The notes: generated from the sequence alone by a model not told the origin. Positions 49,660-57,403 are shown, numbered from the stretch's first letter. The stretch: DNA of 58,987 nt from Pseudonocardia sp. (GCF_025965585.1 NZ_JAOPWR010000477.1:1-58987), one strand, 5' to 3'. Translations and numbers: made by a program.

Positions 49660-49680
49660 CCGTTCCGTGAAACAGAACGG
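49660..49680. promoter_or_regulatory. Inverted repeat in a divergent promoter region
   Basis: CCGTTC (49660-49665) and GAACGG (49675-49680) form a 6-bp inverted repeat; the palindrome TTCCGGAA lies just upstream at 49650-49657. They sit in the 239-bp gap between the F420-type gene and the histidine phosphatase. IclR-type proteins bind such sequences. No coding sequence is seen in the gap. Confidence 0.35.
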
Positions 49681-49742
49681 TTGGGCTCGACGCGCCTGTC
49701 CGCGCCGTAGCGTGCGCAGGGTCGAGCGAGGGAGGACACAGC

Positions 49743-50495
49743 GTGGGTGAGTACGAGGTCGTGCTGCTGCGGCACGGCGAGACGATCGGCTACGACGGCG
49801 ATCTGGGGCTCACGCCCCGCGGTGAACAGCAGGCCACCGACCGCGGCACCGCGCTGGCGGCGGAGATCAAGCCGGGCACCACGGTCCGGATGCCGCACGC
49901 CCGCACGGCACGCGCGATCGCGACGGCGGTGACGGTGCGCGCGGCGCTGGTGGACGGCCTCGCCGACGGCGTGGACCTGGGCCCGCTGCACCCGGAGCCG
50001 TGGTTCGACAACCTGCGTTACTCGTTGCACGGCGAGGGTGTCGACACCTCCGCCGCGATCATCGAACGGCTCACCCTCGGCGACGAGGAGCTGCCGGACT
50101 GGGCCCGCGAGTACGACCGGTTCGACAGCGACTACCAGGAGGCCGCGGCGGCGGGCACCCCGATCGGGTACTGGCTGCACAACCCGACGCTGTACTTCGA
50201 GCCCCCGCACGTGGCCGCGCACCGGTTCTGGCGCGGGATCGCCGAGGCGCGCGACGACACGGCGGAGAACCTCATGGTCGTGGTGGCCACCCACTCCGCG
50301 CCGATGCGTGCGTTCATCGCCACCACGCTGGGCACCGACCCGGGCGAGCCGCACAACCTGGAGGACATCCGGGTCCGCGTGCGCGACGACGGGAGCACGA
50401 CCGTGACGTTCCGAGGGGAGACCACGGCGATGACCGTGCCGCCGCACCTGCCGCCGTGGATCGACCGCGCCTGGTTCGAGTCGTACGGCCGCTGA
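49743..50495 (+). CDS. Histidine phosphatase family protein
   Basis: A 250-residue histidine phosphatase. The catalytic motif is VVLLRHGETIGYDG (RHG), the acidic residue lies in the central region, and the second His is in VVVATHSAPMRAFIATTLG. The middle is longer than in phosphoglycerate mutases (WAREYDRFDSDYQEAAAAGTPIGYWLHNP), so its substrate is probably not phosphoglycerate. The start is GTG 49743, eight bases after GGGAGG. Confidence 0.85.
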   Translation: MGEYEVVLLRHGETIGYDGDLGLTPRGEQQATDRGTALAAEIKPGTTVRMPHARTARAIATAVTVRAALVDGLADGVDLGPLHPEPWFDNLRYSLHGEGVDTSAAIIERLTLGDEELPDWAREYDRFDSDYQEAAAAGTPIGYWLHNPTLYFEPPHVAAHRFWRGIAEARDDTAENLMVVVATHSAPMRAFIATTLGTDPGEPHNLEDIRVRVRDDGSTTVTFRGETTAMTVPPHLPPWIDRAWFESYGR

Positions 50496-50507
50496 CACGC
50501 GACGGCT

Positions 50508-51365
50508 CTAGATGTTGGTGCCGTCCGGCGGGATCCCGGGCGGCACCGACCCGGCGGGACCACTCCCGTGCTCGGGGTGGGCCGGGAGGTCCAGCGTGTA
50601 CGCCGTCATCGACAGCGAGCCGTAGGCGTAGCCGTCCACGAGGACGTCGGCCGGACGGTGGGCCGCCGCGCCGAGGCCGGCGAGGTAGAGCAGCGGGATG
50701 AAGTGGTCCGGCGTGGGCACGGCCACCTCGAAGTCGCGTGACTCCGGCAGCCGCAGCACCTCGTCCGGGTTGCTCGTCATGTGCTCCTTGGCGAGCTCGT
50801 CGAAGCGCTGCGCCCAGTCGAAACCCAGATCGGGCCGGGAGAAGTCGACTCCGCCGAGGTTGTGCACGACGTTGCCGCTACCCACCACCATCACGCCGCT
50901 CTCGCGCAGCGGGGCGAGCTTGGCACCCAGCTCCACGTGGTAGTCGAACGGCTTCATCGCGTTGATCGACAGCTGCACGACCGGGATGTCGGCGTCGGGG
51001 AACATGTGCGTGAGCACCGACCAGGTGCCGTGGTCGATGCCCCAGCTGTCGGAGTCGTGCCCGACCCAGGTCGGCTTGGCGATCTCCGACACCTCGTCAG
51101 CGATCTCCGGCGCGCCCGGGGCGGGGTACTCGACGTCGAACAGGTCCTGTGGGAAGCCGTAGAAGTCGTGGATCGTGCGCGGTTTCGGCATCGCGGTGAC
51201 GGCCGTGGCGTTGATGTACCAGTGCGCGGAGATCACCAGGACCGCGCGGGGCTTCGGCAGCGCGGCGCCCAGCGCCCGCCAGGACTCGGTGTAGCGGTTG
51301 TGCTCGAGGGCGTTCATCGGGCTGCCGTGCCCGATGAACGCCGCCGGCATCGGAGAGACCGTCAT
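50508..51365 (-). CDS. Class III extradiol ring-cleavage dioxygenase, DODA/YgiD-like
   Basis: A 285-residue LigB-superfamily protein. Zn/Fe ligands are seen in AFIGHGSPMNALE, ISAHWYINATAVT, DHGTWSVLTHMFPDADIPVVQLSIN and TPDHFIPLLYLAGL. Relatives include DOPA 4,5-dioxygenase; bacterial YgiD cleaves catechols poorly and may have another role. ATG 51365 has no ribosome site, but TAGGCT lies six bases upstream, so it may be leaderless; that box overlaps the stop codon of the DoxX gene. Both genes lie downstream of a palindromic promoter and are probably also co-transcribed. Confidence 0.88.
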   Translation of the reverse strand: MTVSPMPAAFIGHGSPMNALEHNRYTESWRALGAALPKPRAVLVISAHWYINATAVTAMPKPRTIHDFYGFPQDLFDVEYPAPGAPEIADEVSEIAKPTWVGHDSDSWGIDHGTWSVLTHMFPDADIPVVQLSINAMKPFDYHVELGAKLAPLRESGVMVVGSGNVVHNLGGVDFSRPDLGFDWAQRFDELAKEHMTSNPDEVLRLPESRDFEVAVPTPDHFIPLLYLAGLGAAAHRPADVLVDGYAYGSLSMTAYTLDLPAHPEHGSGPAGSVPPGIPPDGTNI

Positions 51366-51371
51366 GGGAGG

Positions 51372-51377
51372 AGCCTA
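51372..51377 (-). promoter_or_regulatory. Internal -10 box overlapping the DoxX stop codon
   Basis: TAGGCT on the minus strand contains the DoxX stop TAG and ends six bases before the dioxygenase ATG. Confidence 0.4.
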
Positions 51378-51734
51378 GGAGGCGAACCGGAGAACCGCGA
51401 CGACCAGCGCGAGCACGCCCAGCACGAGCGGCGGGACGAACTGCTCCTTGCGTCGGATGTGCACGACGACCGCCCCTGCCATCACCAGCGCCAGGCCGAT
51501 CGCGGCGATCGGGGTGAGGATCGGCGCGATGCCCGTCAGCCACGGCACGATCAGGCCGATGGCGCCGATCACCTCGATGGCGCCGATGAGCTTGATATTG
51601 CTGTCGGTGTAGTCCTCGGCGTAGCCCATGCCGGCGCTGACGAGCGCGGGCTTCGGCCGGGCGAGCTTCATGCCGCCCGCGGCCAGGAAGGCCACGGCGA
51701 GCACGATCTGCAGGATCCAGGCGACGATGTTCAT
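51375..51734 (-). CDS. DoxX family membrane protein
   Basis: A 119-residue four-helix membrane protein of the DoxX type. Helices are IVAWILQIVLAVAFLAAGGMKL, IKLIGAIEVIGAIGLIVPWLTGI, LTPIAAIGLALVMAGAVVVH and VPPLVLGVLALVVAVLRFA. DoxX proteins often act with redox enzymes at the membrane. I choose ATG 51734 because GGAG lies eight bases upstream; ATG 51746 is possible. It precedes the dioxygenase by nine bases. The promoter region (51770-51812) contains paired inverted repeats. Confidence 0.85.
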   Translation of the reverse strand: MNIVAWILQIVLAVAFLAAGGMKLARPKPALVSAGMGYAEDYTDSNIKLIGAIEVIGAIGLIVPWLTGIAPILTPIAAIGLALVMAGAVVVHIRRKEQFVPPLVLGVLALVVAVLRFAS

Positions 51735-51769
51735 GAGGTTCTCCATGCTGGGAGCCCGGCGGCGCCGAG

Positions 51770-51812
51770 CTTGAACACTCAAGAACCTAACGCACGAAGC
51801 ATGAGTGTTGAA
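51770..51812 (-). promoter_or_regulatory. Promoter with paired palindromic sites for the DoxX-dioxygenase operon
   Basis: On the minus strand TTCAAC (51812-51807) and TTAGGT (51790-51785) are 16 bases apart and form the promoter. The palindrome CTTGAACACTCAAG (51770-51783) lies just downstream of the -10. A related half-site TGAGTGTTGAA (51802-51812) covers the -35. Both share AACACTCA in opposite orientation. The layout fits a MarR- or HxlR-type repressor; no such gene is adjacent. Confidence 0.55.
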
Positions 51813-51837
51813 GTATTGGGCGGGACAGTGACTCAAC

Positions 51838-52087
51838 CGTGATCACGACGTCCTCGGCTTCCCCGTGGCCTTCGAGCTGCCCGCCGACGCCGACGAGGCC
51901 ACCCAGGACCAGCTCTGGTTCCTCTTCGGCGGCGTGATCCACCAGGTGCCCGGCGGCAGCCTGCTCGGCGTCGCCCACGAGCCGGTCGAGGACATCGGGC
52001 ATGGGCTTCCCGCTCGGGTTCCGCGACCCCGACGGCATCGCGCTCCAGCTGATGGGCGCCGGCTGGCGAGTAGGGGGCGCCGGCTAG
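51838..52087 (+). pseudogene. Remnant of a VOC/glyoxalase-family gene
   Basis: One frame encodes DVLGFPVAFELPADADEATQ, QLWFLFGG and VIHQVPGGSLLGVAHEPVED; a stop lies just upstream, so the usual N-terminal strand and start are missing. Near 52000 the match moves one frame to GFPLGFRDPDGIALQLMGAG and ends at TAG 52085-52087. FYxDVLGF and RDPDG near the C-terminus are marks of VOC (glyoxalase, bleomycin-resistance) proteins of about 120-140 residues. With the start lost and a frameshift, this is a pseudogene. Its final TAG overlaps the stop of the SCO1664-like gene as CTAG. Confidence 0.65.
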
Positions 52088-52881
52088 AACGCGGGCCAGG
52101 GGATGGCCGGCCCGTAGCCCGTCGGCTCCGGGTAGCGCGGGTCGGCCAGCAGGGCGTCGACCCGAGCGGAGAGCGTGCGGGTCTCGCGGCGCGTGATGTG
52201 CTCCCCCAGCACGTCGATGAAGGTGCCGTCGAGCTCGGTGCGCAGCTTCTCCAGCGCCTCGACGACGTCGCCGGGCAGCGGCTGCCCGACCCAGCCCCAC
52301 AGCACCGTGCGCAGCTTGTCCTCGACGTGCATCGTCAGGCCGTGGTCGACGCCGTACAGGTTGCCATCGGTGCCGGCGAGCACGTGGCCACCCTTGCGGT
52401 CGGCGTTGTTGACCACCACGTCGAACGCGGCCATCCGGCGCAGCGCCGGCGTGTCGGCGTGGACGAGGACGGCGGGCTCGCCTCGGTCGCCGCGGGCGCG
52501 CAGCACCCCGATCCAGCCCTGCGGCACCTTCTTCGGCGAGCAGACGTCCACGAACTCACGCTCGTCGTCGGTGTCCACCCAGACCTGCATCATCCCGGGT
52601 CCGAACGGCCCGTCCTCGCGCAGGACGGTGGGGGGGACGACGTCGAACCCCGCGGCCTCGGACACCAGGAACGCCGACATCTCGCGGCCTGCGAGCGTGC
52701 CGTCGGGGAAGTCCCACAGCGGGCGCTCACCGCGCACCGGCTTGTAGACGCACTTGACCGCGACGCCGTCGGCGCTGACCGTGCCGAAGAGGGTGGCGTT
52801 GGACGCGTCGACCAGGCGTCCGGTGATGTCGATGCGGCCGCGCCGCAGCAGCTCCGGCACAGCCGGATCCCGAGGGTCCAC
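52084..52881 (-). CDS. SCO1664-family protein (kinase-like fold)
   Basis: A 265-residue protein of the actinobacterial SCO1664 family, related in layout to PI3/4-kinase-like proteins: VKCVYKPVRGERPLWDFPDGTLAGREMSAFLVSEAAG (Lys-bearing strand), MMQVWVDTDDE, then AAFDVVVNNADRKGGHVLAGTDGNLYGVDHGLTMH (NADRKxxH and DHG catalytic-type motifs). Function is not established. The start is GTG 52881, near the DUF3090 stop; no strong ribosome site is seen. It forms a conserved trio with DUF3090 and a phosphoglycerate-mutase-like gene. Confidence 0.87.
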   Translation of the reverse strand: MDPRDPAVPELLRRGRIDITGRLVDASNATLFGTVSADGVAVKCVYKPVRGERPLWDFPDGTLAGREMSAFLVSEAAGFDVVPPTVLREDGPFGPGMMQVWVDTDDEREFVDVCSPKKVPQGWIGVLRARGDRGEPAVLVHADTPALRRMAAFDVVVNNADRKGGHVLAGTDGNLYGVDHGLTMHVEDKLRTVLWGWVGQPLPGDVVEALEKLRTELDGTFIDVLGEHITRRETRTLSARVDALLADPRYPEPTGYGPAIPWPAF

Positions 52882-52889
52882 GTACCGGC

Positions 52890-53453
52890 TCAGTCCGCGA
52901 CCGTGGACCTCTGGTGGTACCCGTTGAGGCGCACGCAGACGTGACCCTCCGGGTCCAGCGGCTCCGCGCACAGCGGGCACGGGGCACGGCCGGCCGAGAC
53001 GACCTTCTCGGCGCGGTCGGCGAACGCCTTCGCCTGCTCCGGGGAGAGGAAGACGCGCAGGGCGTCGGGGCCCTCCTCCGTGTCGTCGAGCACGACCGAC
53101 TCGTCGACCTCCTCCTCGGTGACCGCGAGGAGCTCCACCACGATGGACTTGGAGTCCGAATCCCAGCCCAGCCCCATCGTGCCGACGCGGAACTCCTCCT
53201 CCAGCGGCACCGACAGGGGGTCGAGATCGCTGCCGACCTCGTCGGGGACGCCCGCGCCGAACCGGCGCGACACCTCGGTGAGGAGCGCGGCGATGCGCTC
53301 GGCGAGCACGGTGACCTGCTGCTTCTCCAGCAGGACACTGATCGTGCGGGCCTCTTCGATCGCCTGGAGGTAGAACGAGCGGTCGCCGGGCTCGCCGACG
53401 GTCCCGGCGACGAAGCGCTCGGGCTGGCGGAAGACATGGATGACGCGTGACAT
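52890..53453 (-). CDS. DUF3090 family protein with zinc-ribbon tail
   Basis: A 187-residue protein of the DUF3090 family. It begins SRVIHVFRQPERFVAGTVGEPGDRSFYLQA, contains VLLEKQQVTVLAERIAALLTEV, and ends with a probable zinc ribbon, CPLCAEPLDPEGHVC. The start is ATG 53453. It lies between the histidine phosphatase gene (53 bp) and the SCO1664-like gene (8 bp), an arrangement kept in many actinobacteria. The biochemical role is unknown. Confidence 0.9.
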   Translation of the reverse strand: MSRVIHVFRQPERFVAGTVGEPGDRSFYLQAIEEARTISVLLEKQQVTVLAERIAALLTEVSRRFGAGVPDEVGSDLDPLSVPLEEEFRVGTMGLGWDSDSKSIVVELLAVTEEEVDESVVLDDTEEGPDALRVFLSPEQAKAFADRAEKVVSAGRAPCPLCAEPLDPEGHVCVRLNGYHQRSTVAD

Positions 53454-53506
53454 GGCGCTGTCCAGAGTAGGCCACTCACGGCGGTGCGGCACGGCCGTGC
53501 ACCGGC

Positions 53507-54211
53507 TCACGCTCCGGTGGCCCCGCCGACCACTGCGTCGGAGCTGCGCGCGGCCGGCTTGCGGCGCCGCTTGGGCTTCGGCGGGATCAGGCCGGCCACG
53601 TCGCCACCCGGGTCGTTGACGCGCTCGACGAAGGGGCGGGTCTCGGTGTAGTGGATGACGCTGATCGAGCAGGTGTCGACCATGATCCGCTGGAAGTTGT
53701 CCAGGTGGGACGCGAGCGCGTCGGCCAGCACCGCCTTGATGACGTCGCCGTGGCTGCACGCGAGCCAGACGGCCCGGGGACCGTGCTCGGCGGCGATCCG
53801 CACGTCGTGGCGGCGGACGGCGGCCACGGCGCGGGCCTGCATGCCCGCGAGCCCCTCGCCGTCGGGGAACACCGCGGCGGACGGGTGCGCCTGCACGACC
53901 TTCCACAGCGGCTCCTTGGACAGGTTCTTCAGCTCGCCGCCCGTCCAGCTGCCGTAGTCGACCTCGGCCAGGTCGTCCTCGATGACGGGGGTGAGCCCGC
54001 GGTCCTTCGCCAGCGGCGCCACGGTCTGCTCGCAGCGCAGCATCGGCGAGCACACGATCTCCGAGATCGGCACACCCGCGAGGCGCTCCACGACCTTCTC
54101 GGCCTGCTCCCGCCCCTTCTCGTCGAGCTCGACGCCGGGGGTGCGGCCGGCCAGCACGCCGGCGACGTTGGCCGAGGAGCGGCCGTGGCGGAGCAGGATC
54201 AGGGTGGTCAC
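53507..54211 (-). CDS. MSMEG_4193-family histidine phosphatase / phosphomutase-like protein
   Basis: A 234-residue histidine phosphatase. The catalytic motif is LILLRHGRSSANVAGVLAGRTPGVELDEKGREQA, SPMLRCEQT holds the second Arg, and the second His is in LACSHGDVIKAVLADALA. The basic tail PPKPKRRRKPAARS is notable. Members of this family always accompany DUF3090 and SCO1664-like genes, suggesting a joint pathway. The start is GTG 54211, eight bases after a TAGGCT box on the minus strand. Confidence 0.9.
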   Translation of the reverse strand: MTTLILLRHGRSSANVAGVLAGRTPGVELDEKGREQAEKVVERLAGVPISEIVCSPMLRCEQTVAPLAKDRGLTPVIEDDLAEVDYGSWTGGELKNLSKEPLWKVVQAHPSAAVFPDGEGLAGMQARAVAAVRRHDVRIAAEHGPRAVWLACSHGDVIKAVLADALASHLDNFQRIMVDTCSISVIHYTETRPFVERVNDPGGDVAGLIPPKPKRRRKPAARSSDAVVGGATGA

Positions 54212-54219
54212 GGTCAGCG

Positions 54220-54225
54220 AGCCTA
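54220..54225 (-). promoter_or_regulatory. -10 box of a leaderless transcript (MSMEG_4193-type operon)
   Basis: TAGGCT on the minus strand ends eight bases before GTG 54211. Confidence 0.45.
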
Positions 54226-54284
54226 CGTGGCCCCACCGGACGGCGACGGTGTCACCGTCGGGCCGGCGGCTGCGGCTCCGGGTC

Positions 54285-54986
54285 TCACGCGTCCTGCCCC
54301 GCGGACGCGAGGAACCCGTCGAGCAGGACGTCGACGGCCCAGGCGAACCGGTCGGCACCGGTACCACCCGTGATGCCGTCCGGCCCGCGGTGCACGGCCC
54401 GGTACAGCTGCGGGTGGGTGTCGGCGGACACCGAGGCCAGAGCGGCGACGAGGTCGGAGTCCTCCTCCTCGGCGCCCGGGCGCTCACGGCGGGTGCCGTG
54501 CTCGGCCGCGATGGTGGTGGCGTGGAGCAGGAGCAGGTCGACGCCCCAGGCGCACTGCTTCGGGCCCAGCCCGCCCTCGGCGAGCAGACCCAGGAGCGTG
54601 TCGAGCAGCCGCAGGTAGTTCGGGCCGGAGGGGCGCGTGAAGACCGACAGCCGCGCCACGCTCGGGAACGCGACCAGCACCGCGGTGTAGGACGTCAGCA
54701 GCGCGTGGAGGCGCTCCCGCCACGAGCCCTCGCCCTCGAGGTCGCCTCCGTCGAGGTCCACGGTGCCGAGCAACTCGTCGAGCACCGCGGCGTGCAGCGC
54801 CTCGGTGTTGCGGACGTAGACGTAGAGGGAGGCGGGGCCGGTGTCGAGCACCGCCGCCAGCCTGCGCATCGTCAGCCGCTCCAGGCCCTCTGTGCGCAGC
54901 AGCGCGACGGCCGCGCCGACGATGGCCTCGCGGCTCAGCGCGGGCTTGGCCGGGCGCTGGCGGCGGCTGACAGGTGCGTCGCTCAT
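54285..54986 (-). CDS. TetR-family transcriptional regulator
   Basis: A 233-residue TetR protein with the N-terminal helix-turn-helix LSREAIVGAAVALLRTEGLERLTMRRLAAVLDTGPASLYVYVRNTEALHAAVLDELL. The GPASLYVYV recognition helix and the C-terminal TetR_C-type helices are clear. It probably represses itself: a perfect 16-bp palindrome lies two bases upstream of the -10 box. ATG 54986 is six bases after that box (TACGCT), so the transcript is leaderless. It is co-directional with UppP, whose stop is 31 bp before the TetR start. Confidence 0.92.
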   Translation of the reverse strand: MSDAPVSRRQRPAKPALSREAIVGAAVALLRTEGLERLTMRRLAAVLDTGPASLYVYVRNTEALHAAVLDELLGTVDLDGGDLEGEGSWRERLHALLTSYTAVLVAFPSVARLSVFTRPSGPNYLRLLDTLLGLLAEGGLGPKQCAWGVDLLLLHATTIAAEHGTRRERPGAEEEDSDLVAALASVSADTHPQLYRAVHRGPDGITGGTGADRFAWAVDVLLDGFLASAGQDA

Positions 54987-54992
54987 GGCCTC

Positions 54993-55015
54993 AGCGTAGG
55001 ACGAACATGTTCGTC
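54993..55015 (-). promoter_or_regulatory. TetR operator palindrome with -10 box
   Basis: GACGAACATGTTCGTC (55000-55015) is a perfect 16-bp palindrome. TACGCT on the minus strand (54998-54993) lies directly downstream and ends six bases before the ATG at 54986. Binding of TetR here would block its own promoter. Confidence 0.75.
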
Positions 55016-55017
55016 AC

Positions 55018-55839
55018 TCAGGTGGCGGAGATCCAGCCGGAGCCCAGCGCGACGAACAGCAGCGCGCCCAGCGCGATGCGGTACCAGACGAACGCGTAGA
55101 CGCTGTGCCGCGCGACGAACCGCAGCAGCCAGGCGATCACCGCGTAGCCGACGACGAACGCGATCACGGTGGCCACGGCCATCTGGATGCCGCTCGGGCC
55201 GTCGCCCGCGCCGATGTCGGGCAGCGTGAACAGGCCGGCGGCGACCACCGCGGGGATCGCGAGCAGGAACGAGTACCGCACGGCCGCGGTGCGCGTCAGG
55301 CCGAGGAACAGGCCCGCGGTGATGGTGCCGCCCGAGCGCGACACCCCGGGAATGAGCGCCAGCGCCTGTGCGAAGCCGAGGATCACGCCGTCGGCGGGCT
55401 TCATCCCGGTCAGCTCGGTGCGCTGCCTGCCGACCCGTTCGGCGAGCCCGAGCAGGATGCCGAAGACGACCATCGTCGTGGCGATGAGCCACAGGTTGCG
55501 GGCCACGGTCTCGATCTGGTTCTTGAACAGCACGCCCAGGATCGCGATCGGGATCGTGCCGATGATCACCAGCCAGGCGATCTTGTAGTCGGCCGTGATG
55601 CGCACCATCGGCGTGCGGAACCCGCGGAACCACACCACGACGAGGTGCCCGATGTCCTTCGCGAAGTAGAGGATCACCGCCGCTTCGGTGCCGAGCTGGC
55701 TGACCGCCGTGAAGGCCGCGCCCGGGTCGTTGCCGAAGAACACCCCCGAGACGATCCGCAGGTGGGCCGACGAGGAGATCGGCAGAAACTCGGTCAATCC
55801 CTGCACAACACCCAGAACCAGAACTTCCAGCCAACTCAC
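55018..55839 (-). CDS. uppP: Undecaprenyl-diphosphate phosphatase (UppP/BacA)
   Basis: A 273-residue polytopic membrane enzyme with about eight membrane segments. The two catalytic motifs are [16 protein letters not shown] (with Glu and Ser) and [21 protein letters not shown] (with Arg). It removes a phosphate from undecaprenyl diphosphate to recycle the lipid carrier of wall synthesis, and confers bacitracin tolerance when overproduced. The start is GTG 55839, six bases after TACGGT on the minus strand. It is divergent from an aldo/keto reductase. Confidence 0.96.
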   Translation of the reverse strand: MSWLEVLVLGVVQGLTEFLPISSSAHLRIVSGVFFGNDPGAAFTAVSQLGTEAAVILYFAKDIGHLVVVWFRGFRTPMVRITADYKIAWLVIIGTIPIAILGVLFKNQIETVARNLWLIATTMVVFGILLGLAERVGRQRTELTGMKPADGVILGFAQALALIPGVSRSGGTITAGLFLGLTRTAAVRYSFLLAIPAVVAAGLFTLPDIGAGDGPSGIQMAVATVIAFVVGYAVIAWLLRFVARHSVYAFVWYRIALGALLFVALGSGWISAT

Positions 55840-55845
55840 GCGGGG

Positions 55846-55851
55846 ACCGTA
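55846..55851 (-). promoter_or_regulatory. -10 box of a leaderless transcript (uppP)
   Basis: TACGGT on the minus strand ends six bases before GTG 55839. Confidence 0.45.
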
Positions 55852-55877
55852 CCGGGGGTGCGCGACCGTCCTGGCAA

Positions 55878-55883
55878 TAGGCT
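55878..55883 (+). promoter_or_regulatory. -10 box of a leaderless transcript (aldo/keto reductase 2)
   Basis: TAGGCT ends six bases before GTG 55890. The uppP and reductase boxes face away from each other in a 50-bp gap, so the two promoters must overlap. Confidence 0.5.
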
Positions 55884-55889
55884 CTCGGC

Positions 55890-56843
55890 GTGCAGCGGCG
55901 GCGGGTGGGATCCAGCGGGCTGGAGGTGTCGCGGATCGGCCTGGGCACCATGACGTGGGGCGACACCGACGCCGGCACGGACGTCGAGGGCGCCACGGCC
56001 CAGCTCACCTCGTTCGTCGACGCCGGGGGCACCCTCGTCGAGACCGCGGACGGCTACGGCGACGGCGCGGCGCAGCAGGTGCTGGGCGAGGTGATGGCCG
56101 CGAGCGTGCCCCGCGACTACCTGGTGCTGGCCGGACGCGGCACGCTGCCCGGCGGCCCGCTCGGTGACGGCGCCGCCCGCGGCGCCCTGCTGGCCGGCCT
56201 CGACGCCACGCTCAAGCGCCTCGGCACCGACCACCTCGACCTCTGGCAGCTCCCCGGCTTCGACGCCACCGTGCCGCTGGAGGAGACCCTGTCCGCGGTG
56301 CAGGTGGCCGTGATGTCGGGCCGTGCCCGCTACGCCGGCATGGTGGCTCCGCGCGGCTGGCAGCTCGCCACCGTCGCCGAACGGGGCCGGGCGCTGGGCG
56401 CCGTCACCGTGCCCGTGTCGGCGCAGGTGGAGTACTCCCTGCTCTCCCGTCACGCCGAGACCGAGCTGCTCCCGGCCGCCACCCACCACGGGGTCGGGCT
56501 GCTGGCCTGGGCCCCGCTCGGCCGCGGTGTCCTCACCGGGAAGTACGCCGACGGCATCCCGGCCGACTCGCGCGCAGCCTCCCCCGCCCACGCGCCCTAC
56601 GTGGAGGCGCGGCGCAACGAGCGCTCGGCGCGGATCGTGCAGGCGGTGCTCACCGCCGCCGACGGGCTGGGCACCTCGCCGCTCGCCGTCGCCCTGTCGT
56701 GGGTGCGCGACCGGCCCGGCGTCGCGGCCGCCGTGGTCGGCGCGCGGGACGCGGCGCAGCTCACCGCGTCGATGGCGACGGAGTCGGTGACGCTCCCCGC
56801 GGAGATCCGCGCCGCCCTGGACGACGTCAGCCTCCCGACGTAG
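55890..56843 (+). CDS. Aldo/keto reductase
   Basis: A 317-residue aldo/keto reductase. [20 protein letters not shown] begins it, [19 protein letters not shown] holds the Asp and Tyr, and the C-terminal cofactor region is [18 protein letters not shown]. In place of the usual K and H active-site segments it has VLAGRGTLP and [10 protein letters not shown], so the catalytic Lys and His appear replaced, as happens in atypical family members. The gene commonly sits beside UppP in actinobacteria. The start is GTG 55890 by a leaderless -10 box. Confidence 0.88.
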   Translation: MQRRRVGSSGLEVSRIGLGTMTWGDTDAGTDVEGATAQLTSFVDAGGTLVETADGYGDGAAQQVLGEVMAASVPRDYLVLAGRGTLPGGPLGDGAARGALLAGLDATLKRLGTDHLDLWQLPGFDATVPLEETLSAVQVAVMSGRARYAGMVAPRGWQLATVAERGRALGAVTVPVSAQVEYSLLSRHAETELLPAATHHGVGLLAWAPLGRGVLTGKYADGIPADSRAASPAHAPYVEARRNERSARIVQAVLTAADGLGTSPLAVALSWVRDRPGVAAAVVGARDAAQLTASMATESVTLPAEIRAALDDVSLPT

Positions 56844-56871
56844 TGGGGGCCTCGGTCGAGGCGCCCTCCGC

Positions 56872-56899
56872 GTCCGAGCAGGAAGGTCCGAGCAGGAAT
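56872..56899 (+). repeat. Tandem 14-bp duplication
   Basis: GTCCGAGCAGGAAG (56872-56885) is followed at once by GTCCGAGCAGGAAT (56886-56899), one mismatch. It lies in the 213-bp gap after the aldo/keto reductase and looks like a slippage duplication. Confidence 0.7.
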
Positions 56900-56919
56900 C
56901 AGGCCTTCCGGCGGCCTGA
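56899..56919 (+). terminator. Hairpin after the aldo/keto reductase
   Basis: TCAGGCC (56899-56905), a 7-base loop and GGCCTGA (56913-56919) make a perfect 7-bp stem, about 55 bases after the stop. No T-run follows. Confidence 0.45.
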
Positions 56920-57015
56920 CGACCACGTCCCCGCGGAGAATGGGGCAAGCGCTCTCCCGTCGAGCCCGCACGATGTGGTCTCGGGCGGGACCTGGCAGCG
57001 GTCTCTGCGCGCGCC

Positions 57016-57021
57016 TAGGGT
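57016..57021 (+). promoter_or_regulatory. -10 box for the DUF5703 gene
   Basis: TAGGGT lies 35 bases before GTG 57057, leaving a short leader that includes the ribosome site GGGAGGTGA (57043-57051). Confidence 0.4.
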
Positions 57022-57056
57022 GGAAGGCCAGTTGTCGAACGGTGGGAGGTGAGCCG

Positions 57057-57323
57057 GTGGCACACGGCAGCACGACCGGCGCGGTCGAGGGAGACGTCGA
57101 CGGGAATCGGGCCCCCGGGGGGTGGTTCGAGGGCGACTGGGAGTACCGCCCCGTTCATCTTCCCGGTGACGTGTCCCGCATGACAGCAGCCGTGCGCCTG
57201 GCGATCCAGGCCGAGTTCGGTGGCTGGGAGCTCTCCCGGGTCCGCCTGTACCCGGGCGGGGTGCGCAAGGTGTGGCTGCGCCGCAGGCGCAGCAAGCAGA
57301 TGCTCCCCGAGCTCTCGATCTGA
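57057..57323 (+). CDS. DUF5703 family small protein
   Basis: An 88-residue protein matching the actinobacterial DUF5703 family: WEYRPVHLPGDVSRMTAAVRLAIQAEFGGWELSRVRLYPGGVRKVWLRRRR. The pattern WEYR, an amphipathic helix and a basic C-terminus are all that is recognised; function is unknown. The start is GTG 57057, five bases after GGGAGGTGA. It follows the UppP/aldo-keto reductase genes as in many relatives. Confidence 0.85.
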   Translation: MAHGSTTGAVEGDVDGNRAPGGWFEGDWEYRPVHLPGDVSRMTAAVRLAIQAEFGGWELSRVRLYPGGVRKVWLRRRRSKQMLPELSI

Positions 57324-57403
57324 AATCCGCTCCGTAGGGGCCACATGATCGTCCCCGGTCGGTGGGTACCTCGCCCGCGTCTCCCGCCGAGGCGGGCCCC
57401 TCC

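Noticed and set aside
56920-57000. AAGCGCT-type LacI operator near 56946
   Set aside because: Only a short AGCGCT core is palindromic; the flanks do not match and no LacI gene is present.
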